NCBI GenBank assembly: GCA_964442325.1
Contig: CAYTYX010000001.1
Span: 1 to 64,000 of the forward strand
Reading direction: 5' to 3'
DNA length: 64,000 nucleotides
Origin: CAYTYX01 sp964442325
GTDB taxonomy: Bacteria > Patescibacteriota > Saccharimonadia > Saccharimonadales > UBA10212
Part shown: positions 17,413-24,814 of the stretch, one piece after another
How positions within the stretch are numbered: position 1 is the first letter of the stretch
How the letters are laid out: every line of letters starts with the position of its first letter
Position numbers and translations under genes: made by a program
Notes under the pieces: generated by a model
The model's input: only the letters and a program-made list of their open reading frames with translations
What the model was told of the DNA's origin: nothing
The model's database searches: none

Positions 17413-17432
17413 CTAGAAGGTTAGGTGTCTTG

Positions 17433-17460
17433 TTGACAACTTCGACGCTTATGGTAGCTT
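17433..17460 (+). promoter_or_regulatory. Weak candidate promoter
   Basis: A perfect TTGACA (17433-17438) lies 16 bp before TAGCTT (17455-17460), just upstream of the ATG at 17469. The -10 is poor, so this is tentative. Confidence 0.3.
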
Positions 17461-17468
17461 AAAGACAT

Positions 17469-18695
17469 ATGGCAGAATCAGCAAAAACACCGTCCGACCA
17501 CGAAATTCCAGACGCTGGCGAGATAGCAGACGTTGCTTTTCAAATACCCGAAGTGGTTGACATGGTACCACCGACGCAGACTGGTTTCATGTCCCGCCTA
17601 GCAGAGGGAAGGCCCGCCAAAGTGTTACTTGGTGCTGGTGCCGCGGCGGCTGGGGCAGCCACTTTTGGGGCATCAGAAGCGAGGGCCGTAACTCCAAATG
17701 CGCCAACCAATAGATCAGCGGTGGTCCAGCCGACCAGTCAAGACAGCTCCAAGGTTAGCTTTGAGCAGTTTGTCCGTATGAATAAAGGCGATGAGAGCGC
17801 CGAGGCGGCCAGGCGAATTTTGACTTCGTCCAGCAATGAATCCAATAAGAATCCGGGTGAGGGCCAGGCATTCACTGCTAATTTCTTTAAAGAAATTAGC
17901 GCTAATGCCGCTTCTTCTCTAGAAGGCAAGAAGAGTAAAACAAACCCTCAATTAGTGGCCTGCAACTGCATAGCCATAGTGGATTCAGGAGCCCAGATTT
18001 ACAGGTACGCAGACCCTACCTTAAATAAGTACAGCAAAGTCAGCTGGTTTACGGGGGGAAACTATGCAGAGGCCTTGGCGAATGCCGGCATTTACGGTTA
18101 CAGCGAAGATAAAGTGCTGCCACTAAATCGGCCGCTACTGAAATATGATGGTAAGCACTGGTGGCTAGGCGCCACAACAGTTAGCTCCGGCGATCAGGGT
18201 GGGGGTGGCTATCGATCGAATGATGGTTATGGACATCCTGCTCCCGTAGGCCAAGCTACACTTCAGGACCAATTCAAGTGGTATCTCTACGACCCAGACC
18301 ACATCAAACTTTACCAATATCAAAATCAGGGCAACTGGCACGGGCCACAGGCTTTTGTAGGCCTAAGGGTGGGTACGGCTGGACCCAACAAATACGAGCC
18401 GCAGAGTCTTTATGACTACGGCATTTATCACGACTTTGTTAGCGATAACGGCGGTCCACTTACACCGCTATATCCGTGGACTATCCGCCCACAAGCTATA
18501 GCCGGCTATCTTAGCTACCATCCATACAACTGGAACGGAGAGATGACAACCGATGGCGGTCAATACGGCACTAAGGCCTGGGCACAAGGATTGGTTAGGA
18601 TGGAGTCTACTAAGCCGTACGTCTTGAGTTATGACATTAATAAAGTCCGGCAAGAAATGATAAAAGACATAGCTCTTCAGAAAAAACCGCTTTAA
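17469..18695 (+). CDS. Unknown protein with Ala-rich signal-like segment and Trp/Tyr/Gly-rich C-terminus
   Basis: 408 aa. The N-terminal 45 residues are hydrophilic, then GRPAKVLLGAGAAAAGAATF (about 48-68, ending SEARA) resembles an export signal or weak transmembrane segment placed unusually far from the start. Residues about 150-400 hold a CNC motif (LVACNCIAIVD) and many Trp, Tyr, His and Gly residues (YDGKHWWLGATTV, GNWHGPQAFVGL). I recognise no family. It is separate from the secretion operon (57-nt gap) and converges on recF with only 1 nt between stops. Confidence 0.65.
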   Translation: MAESAKTPSDHEIPDAGEIADVAFQIPEVVDMVPPTQTGFMSRLAEGRPAKVLLGAGAAAAGAATFGASEARAVTPNAPTNRSAVVQPTSQDSSKVSFEQFVRMNKGDESAEAARRILTSSSNESNKNPGEGQAFTANFFKEISANAASSLEGKKSKTNPQLVACNCIAIVDSGAQIYRYADPTLNKYSKVSWFTGGNYAEALANAGIYGYSEDKVLPLNRPLLKYDGKHWWLGATTVSSGDQGGGGYRSNDGYGHPAPVGQATLQDQFKWYLYDPDHIKLYQYQNQGNWHGPQAFVGLRVGTAGPNKYEPQSLYDYGIYHDFVSDNGGPLTPLYPWTIRPQAIAGYLSYHPYNWNGEMTTDGGQYGTKAWAQGLVRMESTKPYVLSYDINKVRQEMIKDIALQKKPL

Positions 18696-18696
18696 A

Positions 18697-19740
18697 CTAG
18701 GTTAGTGTTATTAAATTATGTTTTTTGGTGAAGAATTGGTTTATCGAGTCTGCGTCGGTGGTAGTTATGATAGTTTGGTAACCGGCTAGATAATCCACCA
18801 GAGCGTGGCGGCGTTTGCCATCTAGCTCTGAAAAGACGTCGTCTAGCAGTAAGATTGGTTTGGTTTGGCTGGCTTGCTCAATAAATTGACGCTCTAAAAT
18901 TTTTAGCGCGATTATTAGGCTGCGGGTTTCGCCGCGAGAACCGGATGTGACAATTGGTTGGCCGTTTAAGTAAAAAATAATATCTTCGCGGTGTGGGCCG
19001 GTTGATGTAAAACCGCGGGCGATATCCATTTCTAGGCTGGCACCGAGTTTGGCCAGCATCTTAGACGAATAAACGCTGGGGTTAAACTGGCTTTGGTAGC
19101 TGGCAGCTACTAATTGCCGGTGGCCGGCAATATGGCTGTAGGGTTTAGTGATATTTTTATTTAAGCTTTCAATAATCTGAGCACGGGCTAAGGCAATTGT
19201 TCCAGCCAGTTCGCTTAAGCGTACATCCCAGGCAAACATCTGGCGGCCAATCTCGCCTCTGGTTCGCTTTAGTAGCGCGTTGCGCTGAGACAAGCTGCGG
19301 TGGTAGGCCGCTAAGCTTTTTTTGAAGCTAGGGTCGATGGCGGCAATCAGTTCATCTAGCCAATCGCGCCGCCGCGCCGGCTCACCGCTGGCCAGTTGCA
19401 AATGCCCTGGCTCGAACAAAATAACCGGCAGGTTTTGGGTGGCAGGTAAGCGCTTATAAATTTTGCCGCCGATTGTGAACTCTGGCTGAGCTTCGGTAAT
19501 TTTAAGTGTTCGGGGTGAAGTTTTGGTGGTAGCGTCTAGGCGGGCCCAGTTTTTGCCCAGGCGCACTAACTGAGGCATCCGAGCGCGGTAAGACCGGCCG
19601 GTAGCCAAGACCAAAATGGCTTCTAGTAGATTGGTTTTGCCGCTGGCATTGAGTCCAACTACAATATTTACCTCGTCACTAAACTCAAAAGGGCTGTCCT
19701 TGTATGAGCGGAAGTTTTGCAACCGCAGGCTGTTAATCAT
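18697..19740 (-). CDS. recF: RecF, DNA replication/repair ATPase
   Basis: 347 aa. Walker A GLNASGKTNLLEAI is near residues 29-42, the N-terminal LRLQNFRSYKDSPFEFS is typical of RecF, and the ABC-type Walker B LLLDDVFSELDGKRR lies near 290-305 after the signature region TSGSRGETRSLIIAL. RecF loads RecA at gaps with RecO/RecR. It is the third gene of the dnaA-dnaN-recF order. The structured repeat (19767-19838) fills most of the gap between dnaN and recF, so it would be transcribed as recF leader. Confidence 0.95.
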   Translation of the reverse strand: MINSLRLQNFRSYKDSPFEFSDEVNIVVGLNASGKTNLLEAILVLATGRSYRARMPQLVRLGKNWARLDATTKTSPRTLKITEAQPEFTIGGKIYKRLPATQNLPVILFEPGHLQLASGEPARRRDWLDELIAAIDPSFKKSLAAYHRSLSQRNALLKRTRGEIGRQMFAWDVRLSELAGTIALARAQIIESLNKNITKPYSHIAGHRQLVAASYQSQFNPSVYSSKMLAKLGASLEMDIARGFTSTGPHREDIIFYLNGQPIVTSGSRGETRSLIIALKILERQFIEQASQTKPILLLDDVFSELDGKRRHALVDYLAGYQTIITTTDADSINQFFTKKHNLITLT

Positions 19741-19766
19741 CTGTGACTATTATGTCTTATTTTCAT

Positions 19767-19838
19767 CCGGAAAATAGCCCGAGCATCGAATTTATTTCGT
19801 GCCCGGCGCGATAAGAAACCGCGAAAGGGTTTCTTATC
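19767..19838 (-). repeat. Dispersed two-hairpin repeat, copy 2
   Basis: Read on the minus strand it starts at the last base of the dnaN stop codon. Hairpin 1 here is a perfect 11-bp stem (GATAAGAAACC with GGTTTCTTATC), although its sequence differs from copies 1 and 3: both arms have changed together. The block CGCGCCGGGCACGAAATAAA is identical to copy 1. Hairpin 2 pairs CCGGGCA-CGAA with TTCG-a-TGCTCGG (one G-T wobble, one bulged A). It lies between dnaN and recF. Confidence 0.78.
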
Positions 19839-20923
19839 TAGCTTCTTAACGGCATCACCAAATGGACGTAGTTTTTGGACTCGGGGCTACGCAGCACGCT
19901 GGGTTCTAGCTTGCCGTTAAAGCAAAATTCAATGGTTTCGCCGTCGAACGCGGCTAAGCCTTCTAGTAAGTAACGTGAGTTTAGGGTTATCTCGCCACCG
20001 CCCTTGACGTCGGCGTCGGCTGTAGCCGTGTTTTCGCCAAGCTGGGAGGCAATTGATTTGATACTTACACTGCCGGCCTCGGCCTTGATGGTAATACTGC
20101 CGGCGCTTTCGCGGGCAAACAGGCTAGAGACTTTGGCTATACCAACTAAGTCTTCTTTTTTAAGCGTCGCGATTGTCTCAAACTTAGATGGAATGAGTTT
20201 GCGATAGTCGGGGTAGGCGCCGTCAATCAGCCGGGCAACCAGATTAACATCGGTGGTTTTGAACAAGATTTGTTGGTCGTCGTGGGTTATTTGGACCTCT
20301 TCATCTCCATCGCCTAACACTCGCAGTAAATCTTGAGTGGCGCTACCAGGCACCACTAAGGCGGTGTCTTGTTTGATCTTACTGAGCGTTTTTTCGGCTA
20401 GCCGGTAGCTGTCGGTGGCAGCGATGCTAAGTTCTTTTTGGTCGGTATGAAAATAAACACCGGTAAGAACCGGGCGGGAATCGTCGCTGCTGGCAGCAAA
20501 AGCGGTTTGGGTTAGGGCCTTTTTGAGTTCGCCAGATGGCAAACTCCAACTGGTGCCAGCGGTAATTTCGGGCATAACTGGGAAGTCTTCGGCGGCAATA
20601 CCATTGATGGTGGAGTTATATTTATCGGTGGTGATGTGGAGTTTATTATCAATTAATTCAAGGTTAATAACTGATTCGGGTAGGCTGGCCACAAAATCTT
20701 GGGTTAAGCGGGCCGGTACGGTTATGGCGCCAGTTTTTTCGATTTTACTACCAACGTAGTGGGTTATACCGATGTCTAGATTAGTAGCCGATACACTCAA
20801 ACGGTTATCGACTGTTTTAATTAGGACATTGGCTAAAATCGGCAGGGTATTACGGGTGTTGGCAATTCGGGCGACGGTGTTAAGGGCGCGGCTTAGGTTG
20901 GCTTGGGTGACTTGAAGCTTCAT
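19838..20923 (-). CDS. dnaN: DNA polymerase III beta subunit (sliding clamp)
   Basis: 361 aa, full length for a beta clamp. Typical segments are the N-terminal MKLQVTQANLSRALNTVARI, KKALTQTAFAASSDDSRPVLTG at the second domain, and the C-terminal LRSPESKNYVHLVMPLRS with the family's M-P-x-R ending. Three clamp domains of about 120 residues each are expected. The clamp tethers the replicative polymerase to DNA. It lies downstream of dnaA with a 260-bp gap that holds DnaA-box-like sites, so it probably has its own promoter there. Confidence 0.96.
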   Translation of the reverse strand: MKLQVTQANLSRALNTVARIANTRNTLPILANVLIKTVDNRLSVSATNLDIGITHYVGSKIEKTGAITVPARLTQDFVASLPESVINLELIDNKLHITTDKYNSTINGIAAEDFPVMPEITAGTSWSLPSGELKKALTQTAFAASSDDSRPVLTGVYFHTDQKELSIAATDSYRLAEKTLSKIKQDTALVVPGSATQDLLRVLGDGDEEVQITHDDQQILFKTTDVNLVARLIDGAYPDYRKLIPSKFETIATLKKEDLVGIAKVSSLFARESAGSITIKAEAGSVSIKSIASQLGENTATADADVKGGGEITLNSRYLLEGLAAFDGETIEFCFNGKLEPSVLRSPESKNYVHLVMPLRS

Positions 20924-21183
20924 AGCGATAATAATTCCTTTATATATTAGTTATCTTAGTTATAGTGCCTGTGGAAGATGTGTTTAACCGTCCACCCCAC
21001 CCCATAAAATTACCCTCTAATAATTGTGGAACAACTTGTGTAAATTGGTCGTAAACCAGGCGCACAACCTGGGATAAAAATTGCCGATTGGCCGCCGTGG
21101 AATTAACAACTGTGAAGATTGTGTATATCTGCATAGTTTGTGCACCCCTAACTCCAGGGTTGTTAACTGGTTTTGCACTACCC
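20924..21183 (-). promoter_or_regulatory. dnaA-dnaN intergenic region with DnaA-box-like sites
   Basis: 260 bp without a convincing gene. Box-like 9-mers, read as reverse complements of TTATNCACA, are TGTGGAACA (21035-21043), TGTGTAAAT (21047-21055) and TGTGTATAT (21120-21128), each with one or two mismatches. With the cluster upstream of dnaA this resembles a bipartite origin. The dnaN promoter must also lie here, but no clear -35/-10 pair was identified. Confidence 0.45.
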
Positions 21184-22557
21184 TTAGGCATAGATTCGCT
21201 CCTTAACCTCGTCGACATATTGTTTGATAGTGCCGCCGTAGACAATTTCTTTTTCGATTTTGTCGACTGAATGGATGGCAGTGGTGTGGTCTTTACGGCC
21301 CAGTTCGTGGGCAATCCGCGGAAAACTCAAATGAAGCTCGGAGCGCAGCATATACATAGCAATTTGACGTGGCACCACAATGTCTTTATCACGCTTAGGA
21401 CCCAGAATATCATCGACCGATATCTGAAAGTGCCTGGCAGTCCGCTCAATAATCTGACGAGTCGATAGATGCTTAGGCTTAGGCTGGTTGGCATCAAACA
21501 TCGCCGTAACGTTTTGCAGGTTTGGCTCGAGCTTGCGCATCTCGCAAAAAGCTAGTACCTGGTTTAGGGTGCCTTCGAGTTCGCGGATGTTACTTTGGAC
21601 CCGGGTAGCTAGTAGTTCTGCCACTGCCGATGATAGGTTAACGTTTTGGCCGCTGGCTTTATTTTGAATAATCGCGCAGCGGGTCTCGAAGTCTGGGTTT
21701 TGCATATCAATTGTCATTCCCCAGGCAAAACGGCTGCGTAGGCGTTCTTCTAGGGTTGGGATTTCGCGCGGTGGTTTATCGCTACTCATAATAATTTGGC
21801 GATTGGCTTGGTGAAGGGCATTAAAGGTGTGAAAAAACTCTTCTTGAATCTTTTCTTTATTTGCTAGAAACTGGACATCGTCCACAATTAATACATCGGC
21901 ACTGCGGTAGTGGCCGGCAAAATCGGTATTGCGCTTGTGGCGCAATGAATCAACGAATTCCTGGACAAATTGCTCGGTCGAGACATAAACTACCCGGGCT
22001 GTGGGGCGTCCAGCCAAGATGGCGTTACCGACGGCTTGAATCAGGTGGGTTTTGCCAATTCCAACGCCGCCATAAACAAACAGCGGATTATATTTACTGC
22101 CCGGATTGGCCACAATCGTCTGGCAGGCGGCATAGGCTAACTCATTACCGGCGCCAACCACAAAGGTTTCGAAGGTGTAGCGCTCGTTTAAACCCTGACG
22201 GTAGGCGTGGGTAACTTGGGCGATTGGGTTATCGCGGACTATCTTTACATCCTCAACCATCCGCGGCTGGCTAGACTCAGAAGTATCTGAGCGGGGCTGG
22301 GGAGCGATACCGGTATGGATTTTATATTCAATAAGAGTGGGGTGTTCGCCGTTTTTGGCCAAAACTTCCATAATCAGGTCGTTAAACTTCCGCTCCAGCT
22401 GATTTTTAACAAAAATATTAGGTACGCCGACTGTCGCAACACCATCTTTATTGCGGATTAAGCGGGTATTTTTAAACCAAGTCAAGAAATTACCCCTTGA
22501 AATAGTCAATTCGATCTCGCCCAAAACTGTCTGCCAGAGATTACTCCCTTGTTGCAC
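21184..22557 (-). CDS. dnaA: Chromosomal replication initiator DnaA
   Basis: 457 aa from a GTG start with GAGG upstream. Domain I is about residues 1-85 (LWQTVLGEIELTISRGNFLTW). Domain III is an AAA+ ATPase with Walker A GGVGIGKTHLIQAVG near 162-176 and Walker B VLIVDDVQFLANKEK. The domain IV DNA-binding helix carries the signature GRKDHTTAIHSVDKIEKEI near residue 425. DnaA opens the origin and loads helicase. It is transcribed away from the DnaA-box cluster at 22.6-22.8 kb. Confidence 0.98.
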   Translation of the reverse strand: MQQGSNLWQTVLGEIELTISRGNFLTWFKNTRLIRNKDGVATVGVPNIFVKNQLERKFNDLIMEVLAKNGEHPTLIEYKIHTGIAPQPRSDTSESSQPRMVEDVKIVRDNPIAQVTHAYRQGLNERYTFETFVVGAGNELAYAACQTIVANPGSKYNPLFVYGGVGIGKTHLIQAVGNAILAGRPTARVVYVSTEQFVQEFVDSLRHKRNTDFAGHYRSADVLIVDDVQFLANKEKIQEEFFHTFNALHQANRQIIMSSDKPPREIPTLEERLRSRFAWGMTIDMQNPDFETRCAIIQNKASGQNVNLSSAVAELLATRVQSNIRELEGTLNQVLAFCEMRKLEPNLQNVTAMFDANQPKPKHLSTRQIIERTARHFQISVDDILGPKRDKDIVVPRQIAMYMLRSELHLSFPRIAHELGRKDHTTAIHSVDKIEKEIVYGGTIKQYVDEVKERIYA

Positions 22558-22794
22558 CTAGCTCACCGCCTCTTTCTTTAAAACTATTACTCCTAACTAT
22601 AAACCACTGACCTGGGGTTTTTCCACAGGTTTGAAATATACAACAGATTTATAACGTTTTAGTACCCGTACGGTAGAAACTTATACACACCCACCACTCA
22701 CATCTGTTATATTGTGGAAAAAAGTTGACTTAAGGTGGATAAGCCTAGTAGTATTTGTGGGTTAACATTGTAGATTTCACTTAAAGACAAACCA
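22558..22794. other. Predicted replication origin (oriC) with DnaA-box cluster
   Basis: 237-bp region between the divergent dnaA and rpmH genes. DnaA-box-like 9-mers: TTTTCCACA at 22619-22627 (+), TTATACACA at 22681-22689 (+), TGTGGAAAA at 22713-22721 (-), GGTGGATAA at 22734-22742 (-), and a weaker TGTGGGTTA at 22756-22764 (-). The stretch 22627-22665 is AT-rich and might unwind. Gene order (recF-dnaN-dnaA / rpmH-rnpA-yidC-jag) is the classic origin context. Confidence 0.8.
22725..22754 (+). promoter_or_regulatory. rpmH promoter
   Basis: TTGACT (22725-22730), an 18-bp spacer and TAGTAT (22749-22754) lie about 40 bp upstream of rpmH. The spacer contains the DnaA-box-like GGTGGATAA, so DnaA could affect this promoter. 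Confidence 0.6.
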
Positions 22795-22932
22795 ATGCCC
22801 AAACAAACTTATCAACCAAACAAACGCCGCCGAAGCAAGAAACACGGCTTCTTACACCGAATGGCCAACAGTGCCGGCAAACGGGTGTTAAAACGTCGTA
22901 GCTTCAAGGGTCGCCAAAAACTCTCTCAATAG
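22795..22932 (+). CDS. rpmH: Ribosomal protein L34
   Basis: 45 aa, read directly from the [23 protein letters not shown], then [20 protein letters not shown] and QKLSQ. This is the short, strongly basic L34 with its diagnostic [10 protein letters not shown] and [13 protein letters not shown] blocks. It is an integral 50S subunit protein. It starts the rightward rpmH-rnpA-yidC-jag group and has the usual place beside dnaA. Confidence 0.97.
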   Translation: MPKQTYQPNKRRRSKKHGFLHRMANSAGKRVLKRRSFKGRQKLSQ

Positions 22933-22973
22933 TTAGAGATTGTGCAAGTCGGTGATAGTAGCTCACTCTGGGC

Positions 22974-22979
22974 TATACT
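22974..22979 (+). promoter_or_regulatory. -10 box next to the rnpA start
   Basis: TATACT with only 7 nt to the rnpA ATG at 22987 and no Shine-Dalgarno in between, predicting a leaderless or near-leaderless rnpA mRNA. No good -35 was found. Confidence 0.5.
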
Positions 22980-22986
22980 GATAGCT

Positions 22987-23352
22987 ATGATTGGCAAGAA
23001 ACACCGTTTCCATGGCTATGGCAGCCTTAAATATGTTTATAGCCACGGCCAGACTGTCCGCGGGCCACTTTTTTCTATAAAAACAGTTGCCAACCCCAAG
23101 CGCAGCAGTTATCGCCTGGCTGTAGTAGTCAGCCGCAAGGTTGCCAAGTCGGCTGTTAAACGCAATCGTANNNNNNNNNNACGACGCCGACTGTTTGAGG
23201 CTGTCCGCCAGTTTGAGGCTCAGCTATTACCACAAGACATTATCATCACCGTGTTTCACGAAACGGTGATTGATCTACCATCCAAACAATTAAGTGAGCA
23301 GGTCAAAAAACAACTAAAGACCGCTAACGTACTTGGAGTCCACTCCACCTGA
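22987..23352 (+). CDS. rnpA: Ribonuclease P protein component, interrupted by an assembly gap
   Basis: The ATG at 22987 (MIGKKHRFHGYGSLKYVYSH) is chosen because the upstream in-frame GTG region does not fit the family. RnpA features include SRKVAKSAVKRNR, then the gap, then RRRLFEAVR, matching the family's RNR-x-RRRLxEA helix. Taking the ten Ns literally inserts about three residues too many into this conserved helix. The protein pairs with the RNase P RNA to mature tRNA 5' ends. It sits 54 nt after rpmH and ends in TGA. Confidence 0.92.
   Translation: MIGKKHRFHGYGSLKYVYSHGQTVRGPLFSIKTVANPKRSSYRLAVVVSRKVAKSAVKRNRXXXXRRRLFEAVRQFEAQLLPQDIIITVFHETVIDLPSKQLSEQVKKQLKTANVLGVHST
23171..23180. other. 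Assembly gap of 10 Ns inside rnpA
   Basis: The gap keeps the frame, but lengths 1, 4, 7 or 10 would all do so. The conserved RnpA motif fits a single missing base (RNR, one residue, RRRLFEA), so the run is probably a placeholder. Confidence 0.8.
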
Positions 23353-23393
23353 GCGGCGTGCTATAGTAAAGACCGAAGATTAAGAGTTAAACC

Positions 23394-24332
23394 ATGCACG
23401 CGATTGGCCATCTTTTTACAGTTTTAATTATCCAACCAATATTTAACCTATTGGTTTTGATTTATGCGCTATTGCCTGGTCACAGCTTTGGCCTGGCAGT
23501 CATCTTATTTACAATCATTGTCCGGTTACTTCTTTGGCCACTGGTTAAAAAACAACTGCATAGCGCCAGAGCGATGCGCGAGCTTGCCCCCGAAATTAAA
23601 AAAATCAAAGTTGCCGCTAAGGGTGATCGCCAAAAAGAGTCGCGCCTAACGATGGAGCTATATAAAGAAAAAGGCGTCAATCCACTGGCCACCCTGGGTG
23701 TTACACTTTTGCAGCTACCAGTTTTTATTGCTCTATATCTTGGGATTCGTAAAATCGTCTTTGACCCGCAGCAAGTTATTAACTTCTCTTACCCAGTCCT
23801 ACATCACCTTAGCTGGCTAAAAACACTAGCCCAAAATATCCACCAGCTTGATTTCTCATTCCTGGGGATAGACTTGAGCCGCAAGCCGTTAGAAGCTGGC
23901 GGCTTGTATTCACCGGCACTTATTATTGCTGCATTGGCGGCGGCGGCTCAATATTTTCAGAGCAAGCAATTAATGCCTAAAAGCAAAGATTCACGCAGTT
24001 TGCGTAGTATTTTGGGTAGCGCCAGCCAAGGTAAACAAGCCGACCCACAGGAAGTGAATGCCGCCGTTGGTCGTAGTACCATCGTCCTAATACCATTGAT
24101 GGTATTTATATTTGGTCTTAGCTTCCCGGCCGCTCTGCCGCTTTATTGGCTCGTAAACAGTAGTGTGGCTTACCTCCAACAAACCCGGGTGCTCAATCAA
24201 GACGAACAAGAGCTAGAAACTCAAACAACTCCGGATAAAGTAATTGTCGAGCCAGCGAGCCCAACAAAAATCAAAAAATCAGCCAAAAACAAACACCGCC
24301 ACACTAGCAAACATAAGCGAAAGAAGCGGTAA
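23394..24332 (+). CDS. yidC: Membrane protein insertase YidC/Oxa1
   Basis: 312 aa. The Oxa1/YidC core has transmembrane segments near residues 10-48 (LLPGHSFGLAVILFTIIVRL), 97-118 (NPLATLGVTLLQLPVFIALY), 175-190 and 230-262. The charged cytoplasmic hairpin between the first two (REL-PEIKKIKVAAKGDRQKE) is typical. The Lys/His/Arg-rich C-terminus is a ribosome-contacting tail. It inserts membrane proteins with or without SecYEG. No yidD is found between it and rnpA, which differs from many bacteria. TGCTATAGT (23359-23367) may give it its own promoter. It overlaps jag by one base (TAATG). Confidence 0.96.
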   Translation: MHAIGHLFTVLIIQPIFNLLVLIYALLPGHSFGLAVILFTIIVRLLLWPLVKKQLHSARAMRELAPEIKKIKVAAKGDRQKESRLTMELYKEKGVNPLATLGVTLLQLPVFIALYLGIRKIVFDPQQVINFSYPVLHHLSWLKTLAQNIHQLDFSFLGIDLSRKPLEAGGLYSPALIIAALAAAAQYFQSKQLMPKSKDSRSLRSILGSASQGKQADPQEVNAAVGRSTIVLIPLMVFIFGLSFPAALPLYWLVNSSVAYLQQTRVLNQDEQELETQTTPDKVIVEPASPTKIKKSAKNKHRHTSKHKRKKR

Positions 24333-24814
24333 TGAATGAGTCACTCGAAGAAGCAATTGTTTACGCCAAAAAGTATCTAGAAGACCTACTTAGTTTCTTT
24401 GGCCTTAACACCGATGTATATGCTACCAGTGAAGACGAAGAGGTTATTGAGCTGGACATACCATCAACCCACCTCAATGGTTTCTTGATTGGTATTCACG
24501 GCGACACTGTTCGGGCGCTGCAGTTCATCATCGGCTCGGCACTGCGGAGCCAGAATTTTAAATACACCCGGGTTAATGTTGATGTGGCCGACTATAAAAA
24601 ACACCGAGCCGAGCGGTTGGCCGCTCAGGCCGAGCCGTGGTTCAAGCAAGTTAAAGATAGCGGCGAACCAAAACACTTAGAGCCAATGAACGCCGCCGAC
24701 CGCCGAATTATCCACCAAGCCGCGGTTGAATTTGGTCTAAACAGCGAGAGCGAAGGCGAAGGCCGCGACCGCCATATTGTTCTAAGACCTAGCGATAAAT
24801 CAGCAGAAGATTAG
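24332..24814 (+). CDS. jag: Jag/KhpB-like RNA-binding protein (KH and R3H domains)
   Basis: 160 aa. The KH-like segment GFLIGIHGDTVRALQFIIG is near residues 50-70. The R3H domain is near 105-135 (EPMNAADRRIIHQAAVEF, with the R-x3-H pattern). The N-terminus (SLEEAIVYAKKYLEDLL) is a short Jag_N-type helix. Jag/KhpB proteins bind small and messenger RNAs and affect cell elongation and division. It is translationally coupled to yidC. Its stop overlaps the convergent glycosyltransferase stop by 3-4 nt. Confidence 0.93.
   Translation: MNESLEEAIVYAKKYLEDLLSFFGLNTDVYATSEDEEVIELDIPSTHLNGFLIGIHGDTVRALQFIIGSALRSQNFKYTRVNVDVADYKKHRAERLAAQAEPWFKQVKDSGEPKHLEPMNAADRRIIHQAAVEFGLNSESEGEGRDRHIVLRPSDKSAED

Noticed and set aside
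2619..18695. Integrative conjugative element
   Set aside because: No integrase, relaxase, coupling protein, att repeats or tRNA boundary seen, and the cluster runs straight into the origin region.
20940..21314. 124-codon minus-strand reading frame between dnaA and dnaN
   Set aside because: It overlaps the end of dnaA in another frame, has no family signature or ribosome site, and the region is better explained as regulatory/origin sequence.
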